Part shown: positions 1 to 8,950 of the stretch, one piece after another
Numbering within the stretch: the first letter of the stretch is position 1
Layout: each line of letters opens with the position of its first letter
Origin: a virus
IMG/VR virus record: IMGVR_UViG_3300046048_000102
Location: 1 to 47,134 of that record
Strand: one strand, 5' to 3'
DNA: 47,134 bases
Notes under the pieces: generated by a model
Database searches by the model: none
Told to the model about the DNA's origin: nothing
The model's input: the letters and a program-made list of their open reading frames with translations, nothing else
Position numbers and translations under genes: made by a program

Positions 1-361
1 CAGCTTCGACGTGGTAGCCACTCCCACGAGTTACGAGCCCGACAGTCGCTACTGCGTCTGAGGCGCCCAGCGTGAGAACTTCATATACCCCGTTAGCCCC
101 ACCTGACTGAGTAATCGTCAGGAGATCGCCAACAACGTAGTTGGTTCCACCAGCAGCAATGGTCACGGTGCCGATAGGCCCGTAGGTCCTCACGCCACCC
201 TGGGCGAAGCCCTTGGTGTACGTTCCGGTTCCGTCAGTGATAGTGAAGTCTTTGATTGATCCATCAGGGAAGACGGAGACCACTGTAACCACAGCGTCAG
301 CTGGGCTCGAGGTTCCCGTGTAGCCCTGGCAGATAAGAGTGAACTTGTCACCAACAACGTA
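1..361. repeat. Terminal overlap, left copy
   Basis: Positions 1-361 match 46774-47134 with 11 substitutions and no indels. Positions 1-127 are identical; all differences fall in 128-361. The segment lies inside one reading frame. Its length is not a multiple of three, so simple end-to-end joining breaks the frame while overlapping the copies keeps it open. This points to an overlap at the ends of a circular map rather than a true tandem repeat. Confidence 0.85.
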
Positions 362-670
362 ACCCTTACCCCTCTTGATGAAGTGGATAGAGCCGGGCTT
401 GTTGCTTCCACTATCTCCATAGATATGCCCTGAATTGTCAGCGGTTGGCACCATCTGCGTCTTGGCATACGCATCTGTGGTTGTGGCCGCTGAATAGATA
501 GGACTGCCATTAACCTTGAACGCATCGCCAGGCATGGTCTTGGATTGACCATCATACATCGACTTACGGATGAGATTGAAGGTCATCTCCGATGCTGCCG
601 TAATTTCCGTTACACCTGATAACGAAAATTCGACATCTTGTGCGATTGAAACAATCTTTGCAATGTTCAT
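1..670 (-). CDS. Large repeat-containing virion protein, N-terminal part (runs off the left edge)
   Basis: The gene starts with ATG at 670, 9 bases or so after a purine-rich ribosome binding site (GAGAGGAGAGAG). The frame stays open to position 1 and continues in the copy at the other window end; merging the 361-base overlap gives one in-frame 813-aa protein. The start, MNIAKIVSIAQDVEF, leads into a Gly/Thr/Asp/Val-rich, cysteine-poor chain with GYVVGDKF and GSGY-type repeats typical of beta-structured phage fibres. No catalytic motif is visible. It lies after the holin and before the terminase genes, in the late region, so a tail or head appendage is the best inference. Function is not established by sequence. 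Confidence 0.75.
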   Translation of the reverse strand, partial: MNIAKIVSIAQDVEFSLSGVTEITAASEMTFNLIRKSMYDGQSKTMPGDAFKVNGSPIYSAATTTDAYAKTQMVPTADNSGHIYGDSGSNKPGSIHFIKRGKGYVVGDKFTLICQGYTGTSSPADAVVTVVSVFPDGSIKDFTITDGTGTYTKGFAQGGVRTYGPIGTVTIAAGGTNYVVGDLLTITQSGGANGVYEVLTLGASDAVATVGLVTRGSGYHVEA

Positions 671-682
671 ACTCTCTCCTCT

Positions 683-1171
683 CTACTTTTTGCTCATTAC
701 TTCTCTAGATACCCCGGCTCTCTTTTCCACGGTGCGGAGTGTACCGAGCCCAAGCATACCCCCAAGCAACACGATGAGATCTCCCATCGGAACTTCGGGT
801 AGGGGAGCCATTGGGAACCCAAATAGTCCTGCCGCCCACGGCAAGATAGGTTTTAATAGGAACGTGTAAACTAGACCACTGGCACAGACCCATCCAACAA
901 ATGGGCGCCATCCCGCCACGAATATAGACGAACTCTGCGCTTCAAGCGCATTGATGGCCGTCTGGGCTTCAGTAATCTTTTGATGGTAGTCAAGTCTAGC
1001 TTTCTCTGCAGCGGCCTCGATGGTCTGGGTTTGCATGAGGATCTCAGCCCGCTTGTTTGGGTCCAGGATTGCCTCTCCGGTGATCGCCTCTCTTAGATCT
1101 TTAGCGAAAGAGCCGATTCCCGATAGAAGACCGTCGGCACCTCCAGAGATGATATCTTTAACAATACTCAC
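683..1171 (-). CDS. Holin, 3-TM type
   Basis: 162 aa, resembling the three-transmembrane holin family known from gene transfer agents and many phages. The N-terminal half is amphipathic/helical (SGGADGLLSGIGSFAKDLREA, then a charged helix with QTAINALEAQ). The C-terminal half has hydrophobic segments beginning near FVAGWRPFVGWVCASGLVY and ending with LIVLLGGMLGLGTLRTVEK. The expected role is timed permeabilisation of the inner membrane, letting the lysozyme encoded at 3340-3774 reach the wall. The start is GTG, with AGGAGGT nine bases upstream inside the end of the preceding gene. Family assignment is by pattern and is fairly secure. Confidence 0.75.
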   Translation of the reverse strand: MSIVKDIISGGADGLLSGIGSFAKDLREAITGEAILDPNKRAEILMQTQTIEAAAEKARLDYHQKITEAQTAINALEAQSSSIFVAGWRPFVGWVCASGLVYTFLLKPILPWAAGLFGFPMAPLPEVPMGDLIVLLGGMLGLGTLRTVEKRAGVSREVMSKK

Positions 1172-1477
1172 TTAGGGACCACCTCCTGAAGTCCAGATGT
1201 CCAGTAGTTTGATTTTTATGGCTCCGCCAAGCATCATTAGAGAGAACGCCCCTATGACAAACCACATCACAGCGGCCTTGAGAGCACTCCACTTCAGCTC
1301 GTCGACGCGTCCTGTAAAACGTATGAACTTCTCGAGAGCGTCGTGTTGCCGCTCGTGTTTATCCGGGTCGATCTGGTAACGACAGTGGAGTTCAGGGGAT
1401 AAGAATGCTCTTCGAATCCCCTCTTCCACTGCAGCTGCTAGTTCGGCTCGGCTGATGGTTATTATTTCTTCAGCCAT
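1172..1477 (-). CDS. Small membrane protein of the lysis region
   Basis: 101 aa with an N-terminal helical, charged part (TISRAELAAAVEEGIRRAF) and one strongly hydrophobic segment near residues 65-90 (ALKAAVMWFVIGAFSLMMLG), followed by a short polar tail. It is directly adjacent to the holin gene, whose ribosome binding site lies within its last codons. A second holin, antiholin or spanin-like helper is possible, but no family motif confirms this. The topology looks like cytoplasmic N-terminus plus one membrane anchor. Confidence 0.65.
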   Translation of the reverse strand: MAEEIITISRAELAAAVEEGIRRAFLSPELHCRYQIDPDKHERQHDALEKFIRFTGRVDELKWSALKAAVMWFVIGAFSLMMLGGAIKIKLLDIWTSGGGP

Positions 1478-1490
1478 TTAACACCACCTA

Positions 1491-2621
1491 TTATCCGAAT
1501 ATAAGTACTTGATTCTGTCCTGGACGGGCTAAATCGCTATCCCGAAGTTTTACAATTGAGTTACCTTCATCACCTCCGAGTTGACTGGCGTATAAGTAAG
1601 GAGAAGATACATGAAGACTATGAATCCTGGGAGCACCGCTATCCAGTAGATAGTTATCTTTTATTGCTTCGGTTCCCATGTTGACGCTCTTTATACTATC
1701 GGTAGATGTTCCAGCCTTGCTGCCGAAATAAACTTTAGCGTCTCCTTGTCTCATGTTCCATCCTACAGCTCCGATATTATAATCTTGCCCGAAAGCTGTA
1801 AGTGTCCACGGTATTTGGATGCTGTGGTCAATCAAGTCAGTGGTGCGGTTATAGGAGTAGAGCAATATCTCAAAGCCAGAACCAGTATCCCCAAGACCGA
1901 AGAAGTATGATTTATTACTATACTCTACAAAGTTTCGTGGCACATTTATGCCCGAATGTAGCACAGGAGCGTACTGTAGATCTGCTTCACCAGCTCCATA
2001 TGGAACATCAAGAGTATTGCTTGTTGCGTTCTCGTTGGAGATACTAACCCAGTATTTTGTTCCGTTATACATGAAATACAAATCATCGGTTTTTCGGAAG
2101 ACTGGGTAGTTATTGATTGAGCCAGAAACACCAGAGCCTGTACTTGATCCTGTAGCAGAATCTACAACCTTTCGTTTGAAGAAATGACCATTACTTCCGC
2201 TTGTGGTGTATGGATATGAGAAATAGTATCCATTAAACATGGTGACCAGACCGCCAACATTGTAGTCTGATATATTTCCACCGTAATGTGTACCGTAGAA
2301 TGTAACCGTGGAATCTGTGATATTGACATCATAAATTCCTAAGTTATTTCCGGAACTTACGCCATCGTCACTCCCACCGAATCCATAATGGAGATCTCCT
2401 GTTACTGCATCATACCCTATAGCAGGAACTAAACTAGTTATAGCGACACATCCTGTGTCCACAATAAGATTTAAGGTGTCTGGCCATTCAAAAGAATAGC
2501 ATTTATAGGTCCCGCTTTCTGGCACTACAAAATACATCTTATCTGAGTTCCCAGGGTCTTGTGCCATTAACGTGAAGGCCTTAGATGGGCTGAAAACGTA
2601 CCTACCTACTTCCCATATCAT
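1491..2621 (-). CDS. Putative receptor-binding / beta-propeller-like tail protein
   Basis: 376 aa, rich in Tyr, Ser, Gly and Asn, with repeating blade-like stretches (GDLHYGFGG, NGYYFSYPYTTSG, DDLYFMYNGTKYW, KSYFFGLGDTG, DAKVYFGSKAG, SPYLYASQLGG) that suggest a beta-propeller or similar all-beta fold. It directly follows the fibre adaptor gene, so a host-recognition role is inferred. The ribosome binding site is weak, so translation may be coupled to the preceding gene. The stretch looks more AT-rich than the neighbouring structural genes, which would fit exchange of the receptor-binding module. Confidence 0.55.
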   Translation of the reverse strand: MIWEVGRYVFSPSKAFTLMAQDPGNSDKMYFVVPESGTYKCYSFEWPDTLNLIVDTGCVAITSLVPAIGYDAVTGDLHYGFGGSDDGVSSGNNLGIYDVNITDSTVTFYGTHYGGNISDYNVGGLVTMFNGYYFSYPYTTSGSNGHFFKRKVVDSATGSSTGSGVSGSINNYPVFRKTDDLYFMYNGTKYWVSISNENATSNTLDVPYGAGEADLQYAPVLHSGINVPRNFVEYSNKSYFFGLGDTGSGFEILLYSYNRTTDLIDHSIQIPWTLTAFGQDYNIGAVGWNMRQGDAKVYFGSKAGTSTDSIKSVNMGTEAIKDNYLLDSGAPRIHSLHVSSPYLYASQLGGDEGNSIVKLRDSDLARPGQNQVLIFG

Positions 2622-2627
2622 GGCGAC

Positions 2628-3350
2628 TTAACTCTTTACTAAAGTTAAACAGAGAGTAACTTCAGTTATAGTCGTGCAGGAGTCTACATTAACTCGGATA
2701 ATATCTCCTGTAGAAAGATCGTGAGCTAAATCAATCTCATAAGATTTAACTCCGCTAGAAATAGAGAAAGTATCCAGTAAATCTGCGACAGTAGGAGGAA
2801 AGTTATCGTATGAATCTACCCATAGAGACACAGCGATACTCCCTGTTTGATCGGCCAGAAGTCTTGCTTCTGTCAGGGTGCAATCGAAAGGAATCTCAAT
2901 ATCACCAACAGGTTCAGCGGAAATCTCATCATTACCGCCAGTAATCAGAAAGCTAATAGCAACAGTTCTGTTCGCTACATCAATAGAGGCCGTTAATGTT
3001 TCAAGATCAGTAGTAGCATCGGCCCCTTCTTCAAGAAGATAGATGGCTTGCAGAGCGGCCATGTTCTGGTCATCTTCGTTTAATAGAGTCGCATTAGTAA
3101 AGGTAACCAGAGGGTCAAACCCAGTAGAGCGCCAGATGAGAACTCCATCTGTACTAGTATCTGGGTTCGTTAAAGTAATGGTTGAAGAATTAAGCCAAGA
3201 CCAGCTCGTACGCTCTTGAGTGTCGTACTCGTCAGTTGTTGGGTTGTAGAACGAGACGTTGACGTGGGTGACATCAAGATACGGAAACGTTACAGTAAGA
3301 TTCTGCTCCGAACCCGTGCCTGTGTAGTAGACTTTCGATCTATACGACAT
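2628..3350 (-). CDS. Tail fibre, T7 gp17 N-terminal-type adaptor
   Basis: 240 aa. The N-terminal part (YTGTGSEQNLTVTFPYLD, DVTHVNVSFYN, WLNSSTITLTNP, LIWRSTGFDPLVTF) has the layout of the T7 tail-fibre N-terminal domain that docks to the tail tube. The C-terminal part is a short beta-rich domain. T7 gp17 is about 550 aa, so this is a short adaptor; the receptor-binding part is probably the separate protein encoded at 1491-2621. It overlaps the lysozyme gene by 11 bases. Confidence 0.7.
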   Translation of the reverse strand: MSYRSKVYYTGTGSEQNLTVTFPYLDVTHVNVSFYNPTTDEYDTQERTSWSWLNSSTITLTNPDTSTDGVLIWRSTGFDPLVTFTNATLLNEDDQNMAALQAIYLLEEGADATTDLETLTASIDVANRTVAISFLITGGNDEISAEPVGDIEIPFDCTLTEARLLADQTGSIAVSLWVDSYDNFPPTVADLLDTFSISSGVKSYEIDLAHDLSTGDIIRVNVDSCTTITEVTLCLTLVKS

Positions 3351-3774
3351 CGAGACGTCTCCCTGTCTCTAGTTCATGGACGATTCGTCTAGCCCTTTTG
3401 CCCACCTGCTTGTACCACAGGGAATGCTTAGCTTCACGCGCAGCCCCCACCCAGTCACCAAAACGGATGCACCGTAACATGTTCTTGAACGAGGACAGGC
3501 CCCGAGCACCCAGATTGTACACCATGTTGACCAGTGCTGCCTGCCGTACGTCGTTAATCTCTTGGGTGCACTCTCCGAAGAGACCCCAATAACCTTCGAT
3601 AGCCACGTCCAGGTGTTTGTTGAGTTCAACTTCCGCCTCTTCCTTTGTTATCCTGGCGTCGGGGCCGGGAGCTTTACTCCCGTACCCCCACGTCCACTGT
3701 TTAACATCCCAGAAGGAGACTGGCGAGAAGCCTTCGTCTTTCTTCAGTTGTTCGATAATCATTTCTCTATTCAC
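3340..3774 (-). CDS. Endolysin, phage-type lysozyme (GH24-like)
   Basis: 144 aa. The start is taken as GTG at 3774 because AAGGAGG lies just upstream; a longer open frame exists but runs back into the preceding gene. The N-terminus has the muramidase pattern: catalytic Glu in LKKDEGF, then DVKQWTWGYGS (the T/GYG motif), followed by the helical domain with AALVNMVYNLGARGL and FKNMLR. It should cleave peptidoglycan between MurNAc and GlcNAc. It follows the gp16-like gene by about ten bases. T7 instead uses an early amidase (gp3.5), which I do not find here. Confidence 0.85.
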   Translation of the reverse strand: MNREMIIEQLKKDEGFSPVSFWDVKQWTWGYGSKAPGPDARITKEEAEVELNKHLDVAIEGYWGLFGECTQEINDVRQAALVNMVYNLGARGLSSFKNMLRCIRFGDWVGAAREAKHSLWYKQVGKRARRIVHELETGRRLDVV

Positions 3775-3784
3775 AGACTCCTCC

Positions 3785-6700
3785 TTATTGGCCTTTCTTA
3801 CGTTTAATAATTTTGTCCCACTCAGGTCCGAAGGACGGTGGGGTGGGAGGAGTGCTACTTCCTTTCCCACGGGCTGTGATGTTTTCAACAAGCTCTCCCC
3901 AGCCCCCTTTGGTTGGAACCACTTCGCTAGGAACGTTCTCACGTCTCCTACCGACTTCTTCCACAATCGTATCATTATACTCCTCATTGAGTTGTCCTAA
4001 CGCAGCACGTCGAAAGGATGATACTGTGTTGGTTAGAATCTGGCCTTTAGTTCCCATGCCGATACTTCCCGGCGTGGATGCTGCGTCCAGATACTCAGGA
4101 TCAGGGAGCACCTCATTATTCAGGTATTCCCGCAACCCCATCTCACGGATGATCTGATGCCAGCGTTCTTGTTGCTCCTTTGTCAGATCCACTCCCAGAT
4201 AGGTGTCGTCCTCACCTGACCTCAAGGGAATCTGAAGTTTCAGAGCTTCCTTGATGTAAGGTTGAGGAGTTAAATCGGAATAGTAGAACATCCCCATTGC
4301 AGGTGGATTGTTCTTGACAGGATATCCGTCAAGAGTGTATCTGGGCCTTACTGGATCTGCTAGCCAATCCAATCCAGGTACACCCCTGTATGCCTCGAGC
4401 CCTTGCGGGTTCGTGGCGGCTTTCCAAGCATCCATCGTGTCTTCAACCTCTCGCATGACAGGATCACGCGAACTGTTGACGGCACGCCAGAGCCCAGCCA
4501 TAGGAATCGTAGCTCCTGTTACTGTTCTCTGGAAGAGACGCTCGGCGCCCTTCGTACCTCTATCTCCCCATACAGCATCCATGACGGACTTCAGTTGTCC
4601 AAGGAAAATCTGATCCCCGAACATGCTGGAGAAAGCTACCATCATGTGTGCCGCAGCCTGCGAAACCGACCACCGCGCACCCCCAGTGCCAAACCCAGCG
4701 CTTTTCATCACGCTTTCTATCTCGGGGTTCTGTATAGGGTCCATGTCGAATAAGTTGATTCCTTGTTCCCCCGCTCCTACCGTATTATGAAGCAGATAGC
4801 CGAATCGCGCTCCTATAGTGAGAAAGTTCCCAAATGGGGAGTACCTACTCACAGGAACCGACAGGCCGTTCACTATGAAGGAGTCGGGTTTCAAGTTGGC
4901 TGCCAGCTCTACATCTCGCATGTCTCTCCCGACATTCGGGTAGAAGTGGCCACCAGCGTACAGCATCCCACCGACAATATAGAGCATAGTACCAAAGGTT
5001 AACTTCGCCAACGCAGCGTCTCGACGCCGGGGGTCAGTTGACCTCATATCTTGACGCATCTCCTGGCTCAATAAATGTAAGCCTGGGGTGCGTTGTCCGA
5101 TCACAGAGATGATGTTGAACGGAGTTTTGAAAGTCGGGAACATGAAGATAAGCGCTGGGATTTGTCCAACGGTTCTCTGCATCTGCGACATCAGGTCTTT
5201 AAGTGGATCTCCAGGTTCGATGTCGTTAGCGAAGATCGCCTCAGCTGCTTCTTTCGCTGCTTCCCTATGGAACTCTCCAGTACCCACGTACTTCTCCATC
5301 TCTTCCATCTCCCCCTTGGTTGGGGGCTTCGCATTCTGCTCCAACAGCAGGGTATGCGCTCTAACAAACCCACGAACGAATGTGTCGTAGTCCATCTCCG
5401 TTAGATGCTGGCGGTGTGCCTCTCTCACGGAAATCTCATGGATTTTGCCCATGTGGTTGATGTACCGGAACATAACGTCTTCGACCCCAAGGGCCGAAAG
5501 CGATGCTCGAGAAGTCATTCCGATCCAGTTGGTCACCTTGGCCAGGTAGTTGTCCATGGTGCTGGAGTTAGGATCAAGTTCTCCGAACATAGAGTCGTGT
5601 GTGAAAGCCTTGGTGTCCCCACCGTACTTGTTGGAATAGGGGACCAAGTTTACTAAGTTAAGTGTGTCTTCGAATACACGAGTAGCTTTGGTCCGGTCCT
5701 GTGATGTCGCAAACTCAGCATCGTAGGCCTCTTTGGCTTTCGTGAACATCGTGGTGATGTAGTGGAGAGCCTTGGAGTGGGACTGGATTTTCGCAATGGT
5801 ACTGGCATTGACTTCAGCCAATGTCTTCCGTTCCTTCTTCCCACGGATAAACCCAAGACCAACTTCCGTGTATCCTTCGACGGCCCGAGCTGCGACCATC
5901 CCCCAGTTCATCGTCATATTAACGCCATGGGTGGCGGGATTGGAGAACATCCAACCACGGAATAGCTCACCCCAGGCTGCGATGAATGGGCTCTTCTTAC
6001 CAAACGTTGCAGCGACTTTCGAGAGATCTTCCAGCGTTCTGGCACGGAGAAGATCTTCGGGGAGCGCTTGCATCTTTAGAGAGTTGAGTCCTCTACCGAG
6101 TTCAGTACCCATCTCCTTTACATAGTACGCCATCTGGGTAACCACCTCGGCGCTTTCAACGAACAACTTCTTGGATGCGCTGTCAGCTCCTTCAGCAAGA
6201 GCTTTGGCTCGCAACGCAAATAAACGCCCAGCTGCAAACTCTAATGTCATCCTGCTGGCGGTAACTTTCACTGCGCTGTCTCTTAAGCCGAGCCAGGTGT
6301 CCTTAAAGAACGCCAGATGCGTTCCGCCTTTGATGTTCTTGGCACGGGCCGTAGTTTCAGCCCAGGTCTGGGAACGGCGGTTCGACATCATTTCAGGTAC
6401 AGCCGTGGTTATGTCTTTCAGATACTCCACGAACTCCTGAGTGGACATACTCTCTGCTTCTGGGTGGAGGGCAGACAGTGTTTCGGCATTGATCGGCGCC
6501 TCTCCGGTTTCGAACTTGTAGAGACGCTCAATGACCCTTCGACGCTGGTCTGGAGAGAACAGGCGCTTGTCGGGCTCATTGAGGAAGCCAGAGTTCTCGT
6601 ACCCCTTAAGCAACCCATCAAGTTCTTTCTGAGTAAGCCAACGATCAATCGGGCGATACTCCCCGGTCTTCGGGTCATACTCCTCGACTCTAAACGAAGG

Positions 6701-8941
6701 CTTCCGTGTTTCTGGATCGATCTCTGTTTCCAACACCCTAACGTCTGCCGGGGTGTAGCGACGGAGATCTGACTTCTTAATCCTGACATCCTCTGCACGA
6801 TACCAGTGGTTCGGCTTGGTGATCTTCCCGGTGAACGGATCGTAGAAGGCGAGCCGATAGAGCTGTTCTCGATTCAGAGGGTTAGTGTTGATCTCAACGA
6901 TGGTTCCCCAGTTCAGTTTGGCGTCCAGGTCTCTCGCCTGTACTCTTGTACGGAGAGGGAGCTTAGCTGCCCTTGGCGGAACCCACGGGTCATCCATCTG
7001 TTCTTCGGGAGTTGTCTCCGCTTCCTTCATGAACTTCTCGAAGTCGTTCTTCAGCTGCGTGTCGTCCCAGTTCGAGTGTTGAGCTCGGTTTGCCTCTGGG
7101 TTCGGAGACTTAATGAGGTCAGGGCGTTCTCTCCACTTGTTCGGGAGCTTGCCCCGCTCACCACGCAAACCTCTAGTTCTTTCTTCTTCTACTGATATCT
7201 GGAGTTTCTTATCCGCCGTCTCAAAGTCTTTCCCGAGACCGTAGGAGAAGTTGGCTCCATCATAATATTTCCCCTCGATCTTGATGGGGAGTTTTGAGAA
7301 AGCTTTCTGCAGCTTTGGCATGACTTCCCGAGCCTGGGCCTCATTATCAAACATGAGAACCATCTCGTCACCACCTAAGCGGTAATGCTCAACGCCAGCC
7401 GTTTGGAACAGCTTAGCATAAGATTTGACTAGCTCGTCTCCGCCTTCATGGCCGATGCTGTCGTTCAGGGCTTTTAACCCCTCCATGTCAGCGACAACGG
7501 TTATAGGCTTGGCTTCGCCTGAGTTGAGGACACGCTTGAGGGCGTAGCGGTTTGGGGACCCTGTGAGTGGGTCAATCTCTACGGCTCTCAGTGCCTCGGC
7601 TGCGGTAAGCTCTTCTCCAGTTGTTAATTTCTCCTGGATCAAGCTGTCCACTGCCTCTCGCAGCTGGGCATCTTTCCGACGATCGCCTTCACCCTTACGC
7701 TCTACTCTGCGGTCTGGGCCAGAAGGCGTGGCCGCTTCCATGCGCCCCTGAACCTCTCGTATCAGCTGGTCTACTTCGACCCGCTCTGGCGTGAGGTCCA
7801 CGTCAGGACTATCTGTGGCTGTGCCAGTTGTAATAGTCGCAGCTTCATTACTAAGATGTGCTTCATCAATGAACGTAGATTCTAGTTCCCTAGCTGCTGC
7901 TCTTACATTATCAGGTACCTCAGGGTTCTTAATAATAGCGGTGACTAGATCTGGATTATACCGCCCTTCCCTAAGTAATACGCCGATCTGAGCTAGTTCG
8001 TATAGGTTAGCAGCGTTCTCCCCGGCCTTCAGGGCTTCTGTCTTCATGGCGGCATGCGCTGTAAAGATGGCGCTGATGCCGATCCCCTCGACTCCTGCGA
8101 GGAGCCATTCTTTCCGAGGAATCCAGTTGGTAGGGCGCCCTTCCTGTCCAGCACGGAGGATCTCTTTCCCCTGCTCCCATCCAAGTGAACCCACGTTGAA
8201 TGCGGTCCACCCGAGGGCGTTCTTACCAGCCCGAGTCCATATCAAGCTTCCTGCCTCATCGACAGGTTCTGGTATTGCTTGCATGACCGCACCCGCGATC
8301 ATAGCGTGAGTTACATCAGATGCGAACCTCCAAGGGTCTTGGCTCCCAGCTGATTTCATGGCGTTACGGGCAATCATCCCAGCAACGAATGGCTTGGTCT
8401 TCGACAGGTACTTAAGCACCTTGCTGGCCTCGTAGGCCTTGCTGCCGAAGCGGGCCAAGTCAACCGTCTTTAGAATAGCCCCTCCCAGCGCTATATCAGC
8501 CGGGAGGGTTACAGCCATACCGCCCATAGTTTTAATGAGACGCTCCGCAACTTCTCCAGCGAAGCTCTCGGCTTTGCTTTCATCTTCTACACGATCCACC
8601 ACTGTCTTCCAGGGGTGGAGCACATGAGTCTGGTACCAGTCTGGGGCTCCATCTAGATGATACAGAGAGGATTGTAGAAGGTCATCCCCTATATCAGAGC
8701 CGGGGTTGATCGGATCAGCAGCGAGAGTATAGTCCTCCGGTACTGAAGCGATCTCATGCGCAGCTTGAGCCATACCAATTGCCAGCCACGCTGCGGTCTT
8801 TTCCAAGGCCCCAGGTTTCCATCCATTAGGGTACTCAGCGCGCGCTGACCGAGTAAGGGGCCTCTGCGCCGGGACGACTAAACCAGTGTCCTCCTCGGGA
8901 GCAGTGGGTAGTTCTGTAAACTTCAAGAAATCCTCAGCCAT
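3785..8941 (-). CDS. gp16-like internal virion (ejection) protein with embedded GGDEF domain
   Basis: 1718 aa, against about 1318 in T7 gp16. Position (last of the internal protein genes, after the gp15-like gene) and size identify the large core/ejection protein that forms the trans-envelope channel. I see no N-terminal lytic transglycosylase motif. Residues about 455-595 form a GGDEF domain: DPLTGSPNRYAL, ITVVADMEGLKALND, GHEGGDELVKSYAKLF, HYRLGGDEMVLMF at about 523, and FSYGLG. The metal-binding Asp, the ND/GH substrate residues and GGDE are all present; the final Phe is Met, and no RxxD inhibitory site precedes the loop. A hydrophobic segment lies near residues 1310-1335. The rest is helical and charged. 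Confidence 0.9.
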   Translation of the reverse strand: MAEDFLKFTELPTAPEEDTGLVVPAQRPLTRSARAEYPNGWKPGALEKTAAWLAIGMAQAAHEIASVPEDYTLAADPINPGSDIGDDLLQSSLYHLDGAPDWYQTHVLHPWKTVVDRVEDESKAESFAGEVAERLIKTMGGMAVTLPADIALGGAILKTVDLARFGSKAYEASKVLKYLSKTKPFVAGMIARNAMKSAGSQDPWRFASDVTHAMIAGAVMQAIPEPVDEAGSLIWTRAGKNALGWTAFNVGSLGWEQGKEILRAGQEGRPTNWIPRKEWLLAGVEGIGISAIFTAHAAMKTEALKAGENAANLYELAQIGVLLREGRYNPDLVTAIIKNPEVPDNVRAAARELESTFIDEAHLSNEAATITTGTATDSPDVDLTPERVEVDQLIREVQGRMEAATPSGPDRRVERKGEGDRRKDAQLREAVDSLIQEKLTTGEELTAAEALRAVEIDPLTGSPNRYALKRVLNSGEAKPITVVADMEGLKALNDSIGHEGGDELVKSYAKLFQTAGVEHYRLGGDEMVLMFDNEAQAREVMPKLQKAFSKLPIKIEGKYYDGANFSYGLGKDFETADKKLQISVEEERTRGLRGERGKLPNKWRERPDLIKSPNPEANRAQHSNWDDTQLKNDFEKFMKEAETTPEEQMDDPWVPPRAAKLPLRTRVQARDLDAKLNWGTIVEINTNPLNREQLYRLAFYDPFTGKITKPNHWYRAEDVRIKKSDLRRYTPADVRVLETEIDPETRKPSFRVEEYDPKTGEYRPIDRWLTQKELDGLLKGYENSGFLNEPDKRLFSPDQRRRVIERLYKFETGEAPINAETLSALHPEAESMSTQEFVEYLKDITTAVPEMMSNRRSQTWAETTARAKNIKGGTHLAFFKDTWLGLRDSAVKVTASRMTLEFAAGRLFALRAKALAEGADSASKKLFVESAEVVTQMAYYVKEMGTELGRGLNSLKMQALPEDLLRARTLEDLSKVAATFGKKSPFIAAWGELFRGWMFSNPATHGVNMTMNWGMVAARAVEGYTEVGLGFIRGKKERKTLAEVNASTIAKIQSHSKALHYITTMFTKAKEAYDAEFATSQDRTKATRVFEDTLNLVNLVPYSNKYGGDTKAFTHDSMFGELDPNSSTMDNYLAKVTNWIGMTSRASLSALGVEDVMFRYINHMGKIHEISVREAHRQHLTEMDYDTFVRGFVRAHTLLLEQNAKPPTKGEMEEMEKYVGTGEFHREAAKEAAEAIFANDIEPGDPLKDLMSQMQRTVGQIPALIFMFPTFKTPFNIISVIGQRTPGLHLLSQEMRQDMRSTDPRRRDAALAKLTFGTMLYIVGGMLYAGGHFYPNVGRDMRDVELAANLKPDSFIVNGLSVPVSRYSPFGNFLTIGARFGYLLHNTVGAGEQGINLFDMDPIQNPEIESVMKSAGFGTGGARWSVSQAAAHMMVAFSSMFGDQIFLGQLKSVMDAVWGDRGTKGAERLFQRTVTGATIPMAGLWRAVNSSRDPVMREVEDTMDAWKAATNPQGLEAYRGVPGLDWLADPVRPRYTLDGYPVKNNPPAMGMFYYSDLTPQPYIKEALKLQIPLRSGEDDTYLGVDLTKEQQERWHQIIREMGLREYLNNEVLPDPEYLDAASTPGSIGMGTKGQILTNTVSSFRRAALGQLNEEYNDTIVEEVGRRRENVPSEVVPTKGGWGELVENITARGKGSSTPPTPPSFGPEWDKIIKRKKGQ

Positions 8942-8950
8942 CTGCGCTCC

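Noticed and set aside
1-361. Terminal overlap as the physical direct terminal repeat of the virion DNA
   Set aside because: The copies differ at 11 sites and lie inside a late gene, whereas T7-like terminal repeats are identical and lie between terminase and early genes.
3775-3987. N-terminal extension of the lysozyme
   Set aside because: Covers the end of the gp16-like gene in another frame and has no lysozyme-like sequence; the AAGGAGG and GTG at 3774 are preferred.
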